Below, in pieces: positions 21,287 through 31,338 of a DNA stretch of 64,000 bases (positions within the stretch are counted from its first letter, which is position 1; each line of letters begins with the position of its first letter). The notes beneath the pieces are model-generated. The model was not told the origin of the DNA, ran no database searches, and saw nothing but the letters and a program-made list of their open reading frames with translations. Both the position numbers and the translations under genes were made by a program. The stretch comes from Larix kaempferi. Its lineage: Eukaryota > Streptophyta > Pinopsida > Pinales > Pinaceae. The stretch is from contig BSBM01000602.1 in assembly GCA_027924585.1 (NCBI GenBank), positions 8,245,501 through 8,309,500 of the forward strand, written 5' to 3'.

Positions 21287-23313
21287 TGTAATGTCCCTTG
21301 TTAAGAATTTTATTAAAATGGCAATTTTTCACTTTTTTTCCCTTGTTCGACCTTTGACTAGTTTTGATCTCTAGGTCCCAAATTTGCCCCAAATGATCCC
21401 AAATCTTCTGAGAAGGTGTATGAATGATATTAGAACATAAATATGTATTTCAGGGATGCCTTTGGACCTTTAAAATACTTCTGCAAATCCTCTTTCAATT
21501 CTGATCAATGTAGGTAACTTTACTAGTGATTTTCCTTTGACTAGTATTGGTCTCTAGGTCTCAAATTGACTCCAAATGCCTTCAAATATTCAAGGAAGGT
21601 GTATGAATGATATTAGAACTTGAATATGATGTTTATGGATGACATATGGCCACCAAAAGACCTCTGCAAACTCTCTTAATATTCTGGAGCAATTATGCAA
21701 TTTTACTAGTAATTTGGGGTTCAAATCCCCCTGGGGTAAACAATGAAAATGGCTTCCCAAATGCCTCCAAACCCACTCAAATTTATGAAAAGAGGTATTT
21801 AATGTGTTAAGTATGTTATTAAAGTCTCATATGCACCATTAATGGATTATTACAACTGTTCTCACCCTCTCCCATTCAACTGCAAAAATCCCCAATTCGA
21901 CCCTTGGGGAAATGGCACTATTTCACCTCCCAATACAACTAAACTGAGTAAAAATGCTTCAAATGCTCAAGTACAGTACATGAAACTTGTAGAAGACATC
22001 CATGGCAGTATATTTATCACAAATATATCAGAGAATCATCCATTCATTCGAAATAATCATCAATACATTGGCTCACAACAAGGTAGTGGGGAAATGGCAT
22101 TGTTCTTCCATTAAAAATGAGATTTATACATTTCTACTTGGAATTTCGACCTGAAACTTTTTGGAGATGAAGAACAGAGTATTTAATTCATATTAAAAAA
22201 TAAATGGGGCATTAAAAGCTTCCCCAAAGAGTACAATAGCTCACCAAAAACGCCCTCCCTCAAGGATCAAGAATATGCCATCAAAACTGGAAATGGTTGA
22301 AGGAGTGAGTTGCAATAGAAGAAACCATGAGCTGCCCTATAGATTACACCTGCAAATAAAGACTCCATTAAAGCTCCAAATGAAAGGTCTGAATGGCCTT
22401 TCCAATTACCAACTTGGATGGGAATCTTTCACCCTCGAAATTGGCTAAGGCAAGAAACTAGTCATCCACTAGCTCTCCCTCTTCACAAATGCAATTGCAA
22501 ATTCTACAAATGATCAAAAGCTGGTTTCATTCTTTGTTATTGACATTTATAAACTTCTAATGTCCTCCATGGGTCGAATTCCTTCCAAGAGACTCATGCC
22601 AACTCATGTTGGGAAGAGATTCCAAAGAACGCCACTTGTACAACAATTACTAGTCTCCCACTTCCACCAAATCACATGTGGAAGCATCTTAGCTGCCCCA
22701 ACACCCTTGAGCGCCCTCTTGGAGTCTATTTTTACACCTGACATGTCATATATGTCATATGTCAGCCTTCAGGTCTGATTTGTGTCATAGGTGTCATAGC
22801 ATCTTCATCATTGTTGTCATAGAGCTAGGGAATCTAGCCCAAGTGTCTCACTAGCTCCAAATTGCCTCTTCCTCTTCCATGGGAGTTACTCTTCCTCTAT
22901 ATTTCGACCTTGGATGAGTCATGCAATGAATAATACCTTTTGGACTCCCCCAAGTATGTTACCATTCACCTTGAATTCGAATTGGTGAGAGAATGATGCC
23001 AAGTGTAGTGGGGAAATCTAGCCATATGTGGGTCCCACTTCCTCCATGTGTCTTCATGATGAAATGCCACTTTGATTTTCACTTGTATATATTTATTTAG
23101 CTCCTTTATTAAATATTTATTCCATTCTAATGTTCAAACATCATTTATTATCCCCATTATTCCAAATCCCAAAGCTTCCACCCCAAACCTAGGAAACTAG
23201 TAATTTTCCTCCTTGGCAATTATTTGACCTTTAGCATCAATTTGACAAACTCTAATGAATAGGGCCAATGTGATTAGGCCATTGTGACCCAATACCAAAT
23301 TTGGGACATGACA
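21287..23313 (-). repeat. LTR 3 (outer 5' LTR)
   Basis: 2027 bp with the cleanest termini (TGTAATGTCCC ... GGGACATGACA). Two private internal differences. Similarity to the other units stops at 23313, where the target duplication starts. Confidence 0.92.
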
Positions 23314-23318
23314 TTCTA
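23314..23318. repeat. Target-site duplication, right (TTCTA)
   Basis: Matches 11802-11806 exactly. It sets the right edge of the whole concatemer. Confidence 0.8.
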
Positions 23319-24176
23319 TGCAACTATTTTTTTCTCTATTGGAAGTTGCTCTATTTGCAACATTGAAGTTGTGATGCCAATGGCATCGTAGCTTCATTCT
23401 GCATGTACTGCTTGGTTGTTACAGCTCTTATTTCACAATTTGCAAATTTTTTCCAACAGTATAGATATATTGTTCAATGGTTTGGTGCTTAGATATCAGT
23501 TCTAAAAATATCATCTCGATTGCCTTTGTTTTATTTGGAAAAAAAATCAACTACATTCCTAAATGAAAATTGATAGAGGCATACATTGTAACTCTTGTCT
23601 CTTATAGCCTTCGTTGTTTCTAGTCTCCTTTCTGTAAAATACAGTTTGTCGAACTTGAACCAACACTGTTGTTCTCAAAGTTGCATAGCCTATATTTTCC
23701 CTAGTTGCTGTGTGTAAAGGTGTTATGCTGCATCAAAGGCATGGATTGATTTCCCTGGTAGCTACAGACAATAAATATTCATGGTCAAATATGCTGCTAG
23801 CTATAGAGAATTTCACAGTCCAATGATTTATGTGTTCAAACTGCAGCTTCTGAATAAAAAAATGTTGATTCTTGCATCTGTATCAGGTCAACTGCTTATG
23901 CTCACAGTCACAATTATAGTGCTTTTGACTTTAATTTTTCAAGTGCTTGGATGTCATTTTTTTATAGGTCCATCTGATTATAAGGTTATAAGATTCTTAT
24001 AGTATTGTGCTCCACTAGATCATAATATTGTTATATTGGATTGTTATAGATGAATGCATTCATGTGTTGCTGTCTCTGTTCATGTTCTTGTTGAAAATTG
24101 CTAGAATGTTGTCATAGAAATGCTATAGTTTTCCAAATTTGTAAATATATTAGTATTGACTACCTGTAACATGCAG
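23319..24176. other. Intron sequence downstream of the tandem LTR element
   Basis: AT-rich, ends in TGTAACATGCAG, an acceptor. No coding signal. Confidence 0.45.
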
Positions 24177-24489
24177 GTACATGGAACATTGAAAGCTAAA
24201 AATGCTTTCACACCGCCATTTCACAAAATCTGCACCAATTGCAACAAAGCACACCGTTCAGACCTTAACATTGTCTAGAATGCACAATTGAAACAGAAGA
24301 TGGAGTGTTCAACTGCACAATGAAATTTCCACAACTGCAAGAATGTTGCCCAGCAGTTGCATTGACTACACAAGAGCAATACAGAAACATCATTTCATCA
24401 ACAGTTTTTCATCTTCGAAGACTCTCTGTGCAAGGCGTTTTCATGCTCGATGCATACAACACCATAACAGAAATTACTATCAAACAGTG
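24177..24489 (+). pseudogene. RPA-like gene, zinc-ribbon exon
   Basis: Opens in phase 0 (VHGTLKAKNAFTPPF), then HKICTNCNKAHRSDLNIV and a TAG. After a one-base shift it reads CTIETEDGVFNCTMKFPQLQ and on to ITIKQ and a TGA at 24487. The spaced cysteines suggest a zinc ribbon. Confidence 0.55.
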
Positions 24490-25602
24490 ATAGCCTGCAA
24501 AACAGTGTTTTTGTTATTTTGGTTATAACTAGTTAACTCTTCATCCACTATGCTTCTCTAGATTTTGCAAACTTCGAATTCCAAATTTGATAAAATGTAT
24601 AGAAGCAACTTTATATGGGTTTTACACTAACAACAGTTGTACAATTCCTCCAGTGTTCTCAAACCTTTTTCCTATACATTTCATCTGACATATATATATT
24701 GCTACTACACATGGTGATAGATATTTCAAAGTCTTTCATGCCATACTGTTATCTGTTATCTCATGCATTAAGTGCTAAGCTAGAAAATAGATGGAATTCA
24801 TATTAAAGTTGTTGAAATCTTATATTGGTTCGTTGAATTTTCTTATTGGACTTGATATTAAAGTTCCTGAAATCTTGTATTGGTTCGTTGAATTTGCTTG
24901 TTTAATTTTCATTGAATTTTCTTCTTGAATTTTTTTGAATTCCAATTGTGCATTTACTTAATCTGGAAAATACAATTGAATGAAAAATAACTTTTCATGG
25001 TTGTCTTGATCTGGAAAATACAATTATACATTTGCTTAATGTGAAAAAAACGATTGAATGAAAAAATGTGAAAAATATAATTGAATGAAAAAAAAAACCC
25101 TGTTTATTGCCTTTCTGCTTGTTGGACTACTTTCAACTTCTACACGTCTTAGTTTCAGTTTTAATGGGCAAACAAATAAGATATCATTTTGCATTGATGT
25201 TTACAATTATGTATATTTTTTAATTATTTTATTTCCTAACATGTTTTTTATGTTTTTTTTTTAATAATTTTCTTTCTGATGAAAACTTTGGAGTTTGGAC
25301 CTTTGCAGAAAAAAGGGTTTTTGAGATTCAACTCCATCCCTTATGATCAGGATTCCAATGACTCATCACCTAGTATTATCACCTGGTTTTTATTTGCTTG
25401 CTTGGTTGACATATCTAGTATAGAATGCTGCTCTAATTGTGATTGTGTGCATTATATAAACTGCATACTCTTAAGTATTCATGTGATAAGAGACTTGTTT
25501 ATTTGAGCACTTTGATGGCCATTGTGTTCAAGTAACTAATGTGTTGGCAACATTTATTTATTGAGCAAGGTTCCTTTATAGGTGAATCCATTTCCTAAGC
25601 AT
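24490..25602. other. AT-rich spacer, no gene
   Basis: Long A/T runs and short repeats. Nothing coding recognised. Confidence 0.5.
24802..24900. repeat. 55-bp imperfect tandem repeat, about 2 copies
   Basis: ATTAAAGTTGTTGAAATCTT at 24802 recurs as ATTAAAGTTCCTGAAATCTT at 24857, each followed by TATTGGTTCGTTGAATTT. Confidence 0.75.
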
Positions 25603-26155
25603 TTTTCTTGTATATTGATCTTGATTTGATTTTCTTAGCAGATATAGTATAGAATGTTGCTTTGGTTCTGGTTGTGTGCATTTTTGGAGTTCTGTTGATT
25701 CCATAGTTTTCAAATGATGAACCTATTCTGATAAAGATATATTGCTAATCTGATAGCTTGTTTTAATTTGAATTGAAGATTACTAAATACAATATAATGC
25801 TGGAGTTTTAAGTTGAATCTTTGTTTGCAAGATCTAATAGAAGATGTTATCTTGGTTCTGATTATGTGCACTTTTCTTGTATATTGATCTTGATTTGATT
25901 TTCTTAACAGATATAGTATAGAATGTTGCTCTGGTTCTGATTGTGTGCATTTTCCTGGAATTGGAGTTCTGTTCATTGCATAGTTTTCACATGATGAACC
26001 TATTCTAATAAAGATATATTGCTAATCCGATAGCTTGTTTTAATTTGAATTGAAGATTAGTAATTACAATATAATGCTGGAGTTTTAAGTTGAATCTTTG
26101 TTTACAAGATCTAGTAGAAGATATTATCTTGCTTGTGATTATGTGCATTTTCTTG
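25603..26155. repeat. Tandem duplication of about 270-277 bp
   Basis: Copy 1 (25603-25871) and copy 2 (25872 to about 26155) both begin TTTTCTTGTATATTGATCTT and share GAATGTTGCT, GGAGTTCTGTT, ATATTGCTAATC and AATGCTGGAGTTTTAAG in order. An 8-bp indel near 25955 changes the offset from 269 to 277. Confidence 0.85.
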
Positions 26156-26159
26156 GGTT

Positions 26160-26591
26160 CACAGAAGACATTGTTATGTATGCAGGATGGACACAATATG
26201 TAGCCACATTCTAGGAATATATCATTTGCTTCGTTCAAAAAATTTATTAGAAGCTTTTGCATTGCATTATACTCTGAAATGCCCATAACTTGAGTGCATC
26301 TTATAAGTGTATGCCTTCTTTTTTCAATGTGTTCATGCCCTTCCTTAGCCCATTTAGGCACCTTCCCGTTTGCCTTTAGGGATTCTAGGGTTTTGCAAAA
26401 CCACATTTTCTATGAAGTTTCGGTGCAAACTTGCTGGCCAGATGGCCATAGGCATGGCATCTAGTGCATCTAAATGGGATGTCTATGTATTCTAATGCTT
26501 GAGCATGTTCATGTCTTGCTTTTGCAAAACTATTTCCTCCACTAGATTGTTCCTTAGATCCACTGCCACGAAGATGTGGGCAATTGTGCAT
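26160..26591 (-). pseudogene. LINE ORF1-like zinc-knuckle fragment
   Basis: On the minus strand, LEYIDIPFRCTRCHAYGHLA lies in an 68-codon open frame. This is the CX2CX4H knuckle seen after the DUF4283 domain in plant LINE ORF1 proteins. The fourth zinc ligand is lost (Phe where Cys is expected). Downstream the frame shifts into KWAKEGHEHIEKRRHTLI. No endonuclease or RT follows before the tandem duplication, so this is an isolated relic. Confidence 0.5.
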
Positions 26592-27990
26592 TTATTGGTT
26601 TTCTGGTAGCTATTATAGACTTCTAAGAATTGACCAATGCGCATAACCGAGCAAGGGCTACCATGCCTCTATCATCCACTTTGTTACCCCATTTCGCATG
26701 GGTGTCCAAATGTAAATTTTGTCACCTGCTCATCAAGCCAGCCTTACTTCTTGTATCATTTCAAATTGAACTTAAAGGACAGCGACCAACATTCTTGGCA
26801 CAGTACTCATGGTGTTAAATCACCATTAAAAGAGAAGACTCCGAATGAAAGCTAAAGGGCTTTGAGGACCAATGTATCTTGCAGCAGGTAGTATTTTTAC
26901 AGCGTGCACCTACATTCATCTCTAATCCTGTGACTTTAACTTGCAGTTTGAAGTTCTTTGGAGCAGCTATCATGGTACCATGAAGCAATAATAAATGCAC
27001 CCTATTAGTGGTTGGAATGGTAAATGATCCGATTGGTGGTTTTGTTATGAATTCAAATCCATCTCAAGAAGAGGCATCACAACACTCACTAGCAGCTAAT
27101 GTGACAAGTATATAGCAGCATTTTTTTTCTTTTAATATAAACTGCCTTTTTGGCTTATTAGGGCCATGGTTCTTCCTTCTCAAGTAGTTTGGAGAAGATT
27201 TATTTTTTCATGATCTTGATGATTGGGAACACGTCTTTCTGCACTACGACTCCTAGCAGCTTTGAACAAGAATCAAGACACTGGAACTAGAATCCTCCCG
27301 CTATAGCAAACCCCCGCTTTGGCATGTGCAACCTCTGTTTCCATGCCATGTCACGGACATTGCCGCATGCGGCTCTTGTTTTTTTCTTATTTTTATGTCT
27401 GAAGTGTTTTTATTTTATATGGAACCTCCCAAAAGGTTTTATCATGTGACACTTATTGAATGATATGATAGTTTTGAAATGATTCTGATTTGAATTCACC
27501 AATGGATATATAACTAGCATTTGTCCCTTGAGGGGCAAAAATGAATGCCGGTAGGAAAAGAGGAAAGTTAGAAGGAACAAAAACATAGGCACAGGAAACG
27601 AAGGATACTGGTAGGTAAAGAACAATGTTTGTAACAATCTCAAATTACAAAGACATAGGCACTCAACCCATAACAAAAAATAATGTTAAGTTCATCAACA
27701 CAGTGAGCCAACTACAATTGTTTTTCTCACAATCTCTGTAGTAGTAATCTCAAAACTATAGATTACTACTATATCTGGAATATGTAAGCGATTTGAAAAA
27801 ATATTTATGCAATAATATCAATGAAAACAATGATTATAATAGCTCCTAACTACACGAACTACTTGTGAACAAAAGTTTGTTTTCATGCCATGTGTTGTAG
27901 CAATAAATTTAGGAATCTCCATATACAAGTATAGGTATAGAACTCTTTCATGGACCAGCTCTTGATAGTGCCACAGTCTAAGTTGTAAAT
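26592..27990. other. No confident gene
   Basis: Mixed spacer. Short ORFs on both strands overlap and show no domains. Confidence 0.45.
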
Positions 27991-28588
27991 GAATCTTCGT
28001 TATGCTTGCTTCAAGAATGGAAGATACAGTGGGAAATCGAAATATGTTTCTTTCTTCTCATTGAGGATTTCAAGTCCAGAATAAAAACTTTACATCCTTC
28101 TCAACCATGTAAAGGTGAACGGACCTATCACTACATGAACTAATATTCTGAAAATTACTAATAAACCAAGGAAAGTAACTGGTTATCAATGGCTCTCACT
28201 GCATCAAGGATTCATACGTCTTCTGACAATATAGATAGTTCACAACAAAGCACAATAAAAATGCAGACTTACAACACAATAGGAGTGGTGAATCTTCGTT
28301 ATGCTTTCTTCAAGAATGGAAGGTACAGTGGGAAACCTAGATATTTTTCTTTCTTCTCATTGAGGATTTCAAGTCTACAATAAAAACTTTACATGCTTCT
28401 CAACCATGTAAAGGCGAACAGACCTATCACTATATGAATTAATCTTCTGAAAATCACTAATAAACCATGGAAAGTAACTGGTTATCAATGACTCTCATCG
28501 CATCAACGATTCACACGTCTTCTAACAATATAGATAGTTCACAACAAAACACAATAAAATGCAGACTTACAACACAATAGGAGTGGTC
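27991..28588. repeat. 299-bp tandem duplication
   Basis: GAATCTTCGTTATGCTT occurs at 27991 and 28290. The units end in AATAGGAGTGGT before 28289 and before 28588. The copies are highly similar over their whole length. The 64-codon ORF spanning the junction is a by-product of the repeat. Confidence 0.88.
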
Positions 28589-29114
28589 ATAGCTCTCAAT
28601 ATAAAGGTTGTATTTATTCAACGTGGAGGTAGATGAGGAGAGGTCGCTTTGCTTGGCTGCTTTGTTTTTATGAATGTAAAAGAGAGTACACAGTTTACAA
28701 ATTAGTTGAGATTAATATTTATATCACTACTGCTTGGGATAATCCATTATGATCTTAGCTTGAAAAGCCATTGCCGACAAGGAAATTGAAGAGCATTGAA
28801 CTAAAAAAGTAGTAAAATATAGCATTGTTACAAAAATATGAACAAGCATTTAAGTTTTTTAGAGAAAATGAATACCAATAATATCCATTGAAAAGTACAC
28901 ATTACATATAACATTTCTACAATAGTTTCTCAAGAAGGGAAATTTGTTTCCATTGACAAAGAAGAATAGATAAACAACAAAAAGGGTTGGTTCACCACTA
29001 TATAGCCTTGGAAGAGTTTGTTATCTGGTGAAATTACAAAAATGAGAATAGTAGGCAAAGTTTTCATTGAGTGTTGTATATATGAGAAGATACAAATGAT
29101 ATTTACAATTAAAA
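28589..29114. other. 3' flank of the interrupted minus-strand ORF
   Basis: AT-rich. No polypurine tract or LTR end that I can pair with a copy beyond 45 kb. Confidence 0.4.
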
Positions 29115-29261
29115 TTAGTTGGACGCTTCTAAATTGGAAATATAGTCTGCCCATGCAGTAGCTTCTTCAATTATGATATTATATTCGTCAGGCTTTAATA
29201 GTTTTAGAGACACTTCATAATAAGACAATTTTGTTTCTATATTTGCAAGTTTTGTTGGTGC
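29115..29261 (-). pseudogene. C-terminal 48 codons of the interrupted minus-strand ORF
   Basis: Reading the minus strand from the target site, the frame is open for 48 codons (starting APTKLANIETKL, ending NLEASN) and stops at TAA 29115-29117. When the retrotransposon and one target duplication are ignored, this frame is exactly continuous with the frame ending LEDTCKA at 42259-42282. It is thus the tail of the coiled-coil ORF now 13 kb away. Confidence 0.75.
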
Positions 29262-29266
29262 AGCCT
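29262..29266. repeat. Target-site duplication, left (AGCCT)
   Basis: AGCCT before TGTTGGAGC; identical to 42259-42263 after the 3' LTR. Confidence 0.9.
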
Positions 29267-30691
29267 TGTTGGAGCATAGGCCACAGCTATGGAAAAGCTG
29301 CTAATTTTGGGGAAAAGCACTAAGTTTTGAAGGAGAAGTGCTAATTTTGAGGAAAAGCTCCATTTTTTACGGAAGTGAACAGTGCGTGGTATGGCGCCAG
29401 ATGGATGAGCTCACCGCAAAGTGCGGACCAGAAATCGCGGAGCTCGTGTGCACGTCAAGGGAAAGAGTAAACAAGGTGGCCGAGTAGAAAGCTCAACCAC
29501 CACAGTAAATGAAGGAAGCGACGGAATAGAGGGCTCAGCTACCCTCATTTAAGGCAGAGTACAGAAGTTATGGTTGCTCGGACCAAGGAAGAGCAACGGG
29601 CCGAAGCATTGAAGGCAAAGGACGAGGAGCAGAGAACAATGAAGCGGCGCCCATACCCACGATCTGCGCCGGAAATCACGGAACCTACAGGAAGCTGCGA
29701 CACGACTGCAAGAGGCGTCTAAAGTACACCTAGCCGTCAGTGGTTAGGGTTTTTGGGGATCACTGTTGGGAAAGGCCCACAGTTTTGTAAAGGTGCGACC
29801 CTCAGGGCCACCTATATATGTGTGTAATTGTAAAGGGAAAAGGGTTAGATGGGTCAGAGATAGATTGGTTAGAAGGTTAAGGAGTTAGAGAGTTGGATAG
29901 CTGTAGAGCTAGTCATTAAGTTTGCAGACAGTCTAAGTGGATGTCTGAGTCATTGTAATCTCTGTAGAAGAAGAGAGTAGATCTAAGAGAAGGGCTCCCA
30001 GCTGTGTGCGTGGAGTTTCCCAGAAAGATCTAAGGCTGCAGCTGTGTGCGCAATGGAACTGTGTAATTCCCATCCCAAGATAATATAAGATACAATTTCC
30101 GTGGACGTGATTTCCCTGTGGAGGCGAACCACCTAATTCTTGTTGTTATGGTGATGTGTTGTGTGAATGCATGTTTATGTTTCACTATCTATGTTTACAT
30201 GAATGCTTCGTTATCTTTATGAATGAGTATGTAAAGTAAGTCCTAGAAGCTCCCTTAGAAGTTATACTCATGCACTGTCGAAGGAGTCTGTAAGAGCACT
30301 ATCGCCGCAGCGCTTAAGGAGTGTGTTACTGCGCTGTGGCACGAGAGCAGAGACGATACATAGTGTATCGGACGTAGCGGGTAAACGCCTCGTGCGCAGG
30401 TGCGGAGATACCGCGCAGCTGGCTAAGGCGAGTAAGCTCCAGCGTTGTTGCGCTGTATGACCAGTGAAAGAATCAGCCTCTCTGTTCAGAAGTTACTACG
30501 TAAGAAGAGAAGAGAGAAGACTGTGGATTCCACCACCCCGGTTAAGGAAACCTGATTCCTTATCCCCCCCATAGCCACTTCGGGTGAGACCTCGGGCTGC
30601 TGCGCAGTCCGTTTCCGAAAGGGCCAGTGTGCCAATGGGTGTTTGTTGTTGCGCCTCCTGAAAACCCGGGTCTGTCCAAAAGCAGCCAACA
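29267..30691 (+). repeat. 5' LTR of the Tat-like element
   Basis: 1425 bp, TGTTGGAGC ... CCAACA, with matching TGTTGG/CCAACA inverted ends. Confidence 0.93.
29813..29819 (+). promoter_or_regulatory. Candidate TATA box in the 5' LTR
   Basis: TATATAT in CACCTATATATGTG, about 545 bp into the LTR; also present in the 3' LTR near 41384. It is the best TATA-like site in the LTR, but the transcript start is not shown. Confidence 0.5.
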
Positions 30692-30805
30692 AATGGTTCC
30701 ATTGCCTTGAGACTTGTTAGGCCAAAAATTGCCTAGTTGCCTTGAGACTTGTTAAGCCAACAATTGGTTCTGTTGCCTTGAGACTTTTTAAGCCAACAAA
30801 TGGTT
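30692..30805 (+). repeat. 35-bp repeat, 3 copies, at the start of the internal region
   Basis: TTGCCTTGAGACTTGTTA or a close variant starts at 30702, 30737 and 30773, with GCCAAC or GCCAAA between. Copies of TGGTTCC(A/C) precede the first unit and follow the last. The primer-binding site should lie in the first bases here (AATGGTTCCATTGCC), but I could not match it to a tRNA. Confidence 0.8.
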
Positions 30806-30840
30806 CCACCGCCGGCTTTAACCCTATTATTTTGAAGGCA

Positions 30841-31326
30841 ATGTGGTGCTGGAATCCTACAGCTAAAGAAATTCAAGAGTGGTTTGATTCAAAGGCGAGA
30901 GAGTTCTCTAAACGTGAAAATAGAAGCCCTAGGCTTCAGGCAGAGGATTGGTTGCAGAAGCATATTTATACTGACCTTCACGAAATCTTCTTTGTAACAT
31001 TTGCACTCGAGTTGCATGAGTGGGTATCTAAGCTAGCAGATACTCAACCCACTGTGCATGTTGATCGACCTATCGTTTGGACGCCTGAGCTAGTTAGCAC
31101 TGTGAAGCGGGTAGACAATCCTGTGTCTCGCGCAGTAGACTTTTGGTTGAACAGTCTGCTGGAAGGCTTCATCACCGAGTTTGCGGTAGATACGAGAAAG
31201 AGCTTCAGCGAGGCTGAGAGGAGCTTCTTCAAAGCATACAGGGGTAAGTTCTTAAATTCTCTGAACCTGTCGATTAAAATGCTCTTATATGAAAAAGGAA
31301 AACTATGCATAGCTTTCGATGAATAG
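30841..31326 (+). pseudogene. N-terminal gag-region ORF of the Tat-like element
   Basis: Open from 30742 in the same frame as gag, with a plausible start at 30841 (MWCWNPTAKEIQEWF). About 160 residues, helical in character, with no domain I can name. It ends in TAG at 31324-31326, only four codons before the ATG of the main gag frame. It may be the true N-terminus of gag split by this nonsense codon, or a separate small ORF such as some Tat elements have upstream of gag. Confidence 0.55.
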
Positions 31327-31338
31327 CATAGACAAGTA

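Larger units (their letters stand above)
11807..23313 (-). mobile_element. Non-autonomous LTR retrotransposon, LTR-I-LTR-I-LTR concatemer
   Basis: Three LTRs of 2027 bp and two internal regions of 2713 bp alternate with a period of exactly 4740 bp, inside one TTCTA duplication. Orientation is minus. Reading that way, each LTR runs from TGTCATGTCCC or TTTCATGTCCC to GGGACATTACA, and a primer-binding site TGGTATCAGAGC follows one base after it. The internal region codes for one 822-residue gag-like protein and nothing resembling protease, RT or integrase, so it must be moved by another element. By eye the LTRs differ at only 7-10 positions pairwise and the internals at 9. Unequal exchange between LTRs of two copies would give this form. 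Confidence 0.93.
9505..24489 (+). pseudogene. RPA-like OB-fold single-strand DNA-binding protein gene, decayed
   Basis: Four exon blocks join in frame: 9505-9608, 9736-10261, 10383-10595 and 24177-24489. The second block encodes an OB-fold-like stretch (KLVHADLVDRDGQLTVTV, then VRISNFMTRNKGIYDRAD), which resembles a DNA-binding domain of replication protein A large subunit. The last block has ICTNCNKAH plus later cysteines, as in the C-terminal zinc ribbon of that family. RPA-like proteins bind single-stranded DNA in replication and repair; plant Helitrons also carry RPA-like ORFs, so that origin is possible. Splice sites are GT-AG, GT-AG and a probable GC-AG (AAG|GCAAGT). Damage: TAG at 10065-10067, at 10386-10388 and in the last exon, plus a one-base shift there. 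The 13.6-kb last intron holds the tandem LTR element. Confidence 0.6.
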
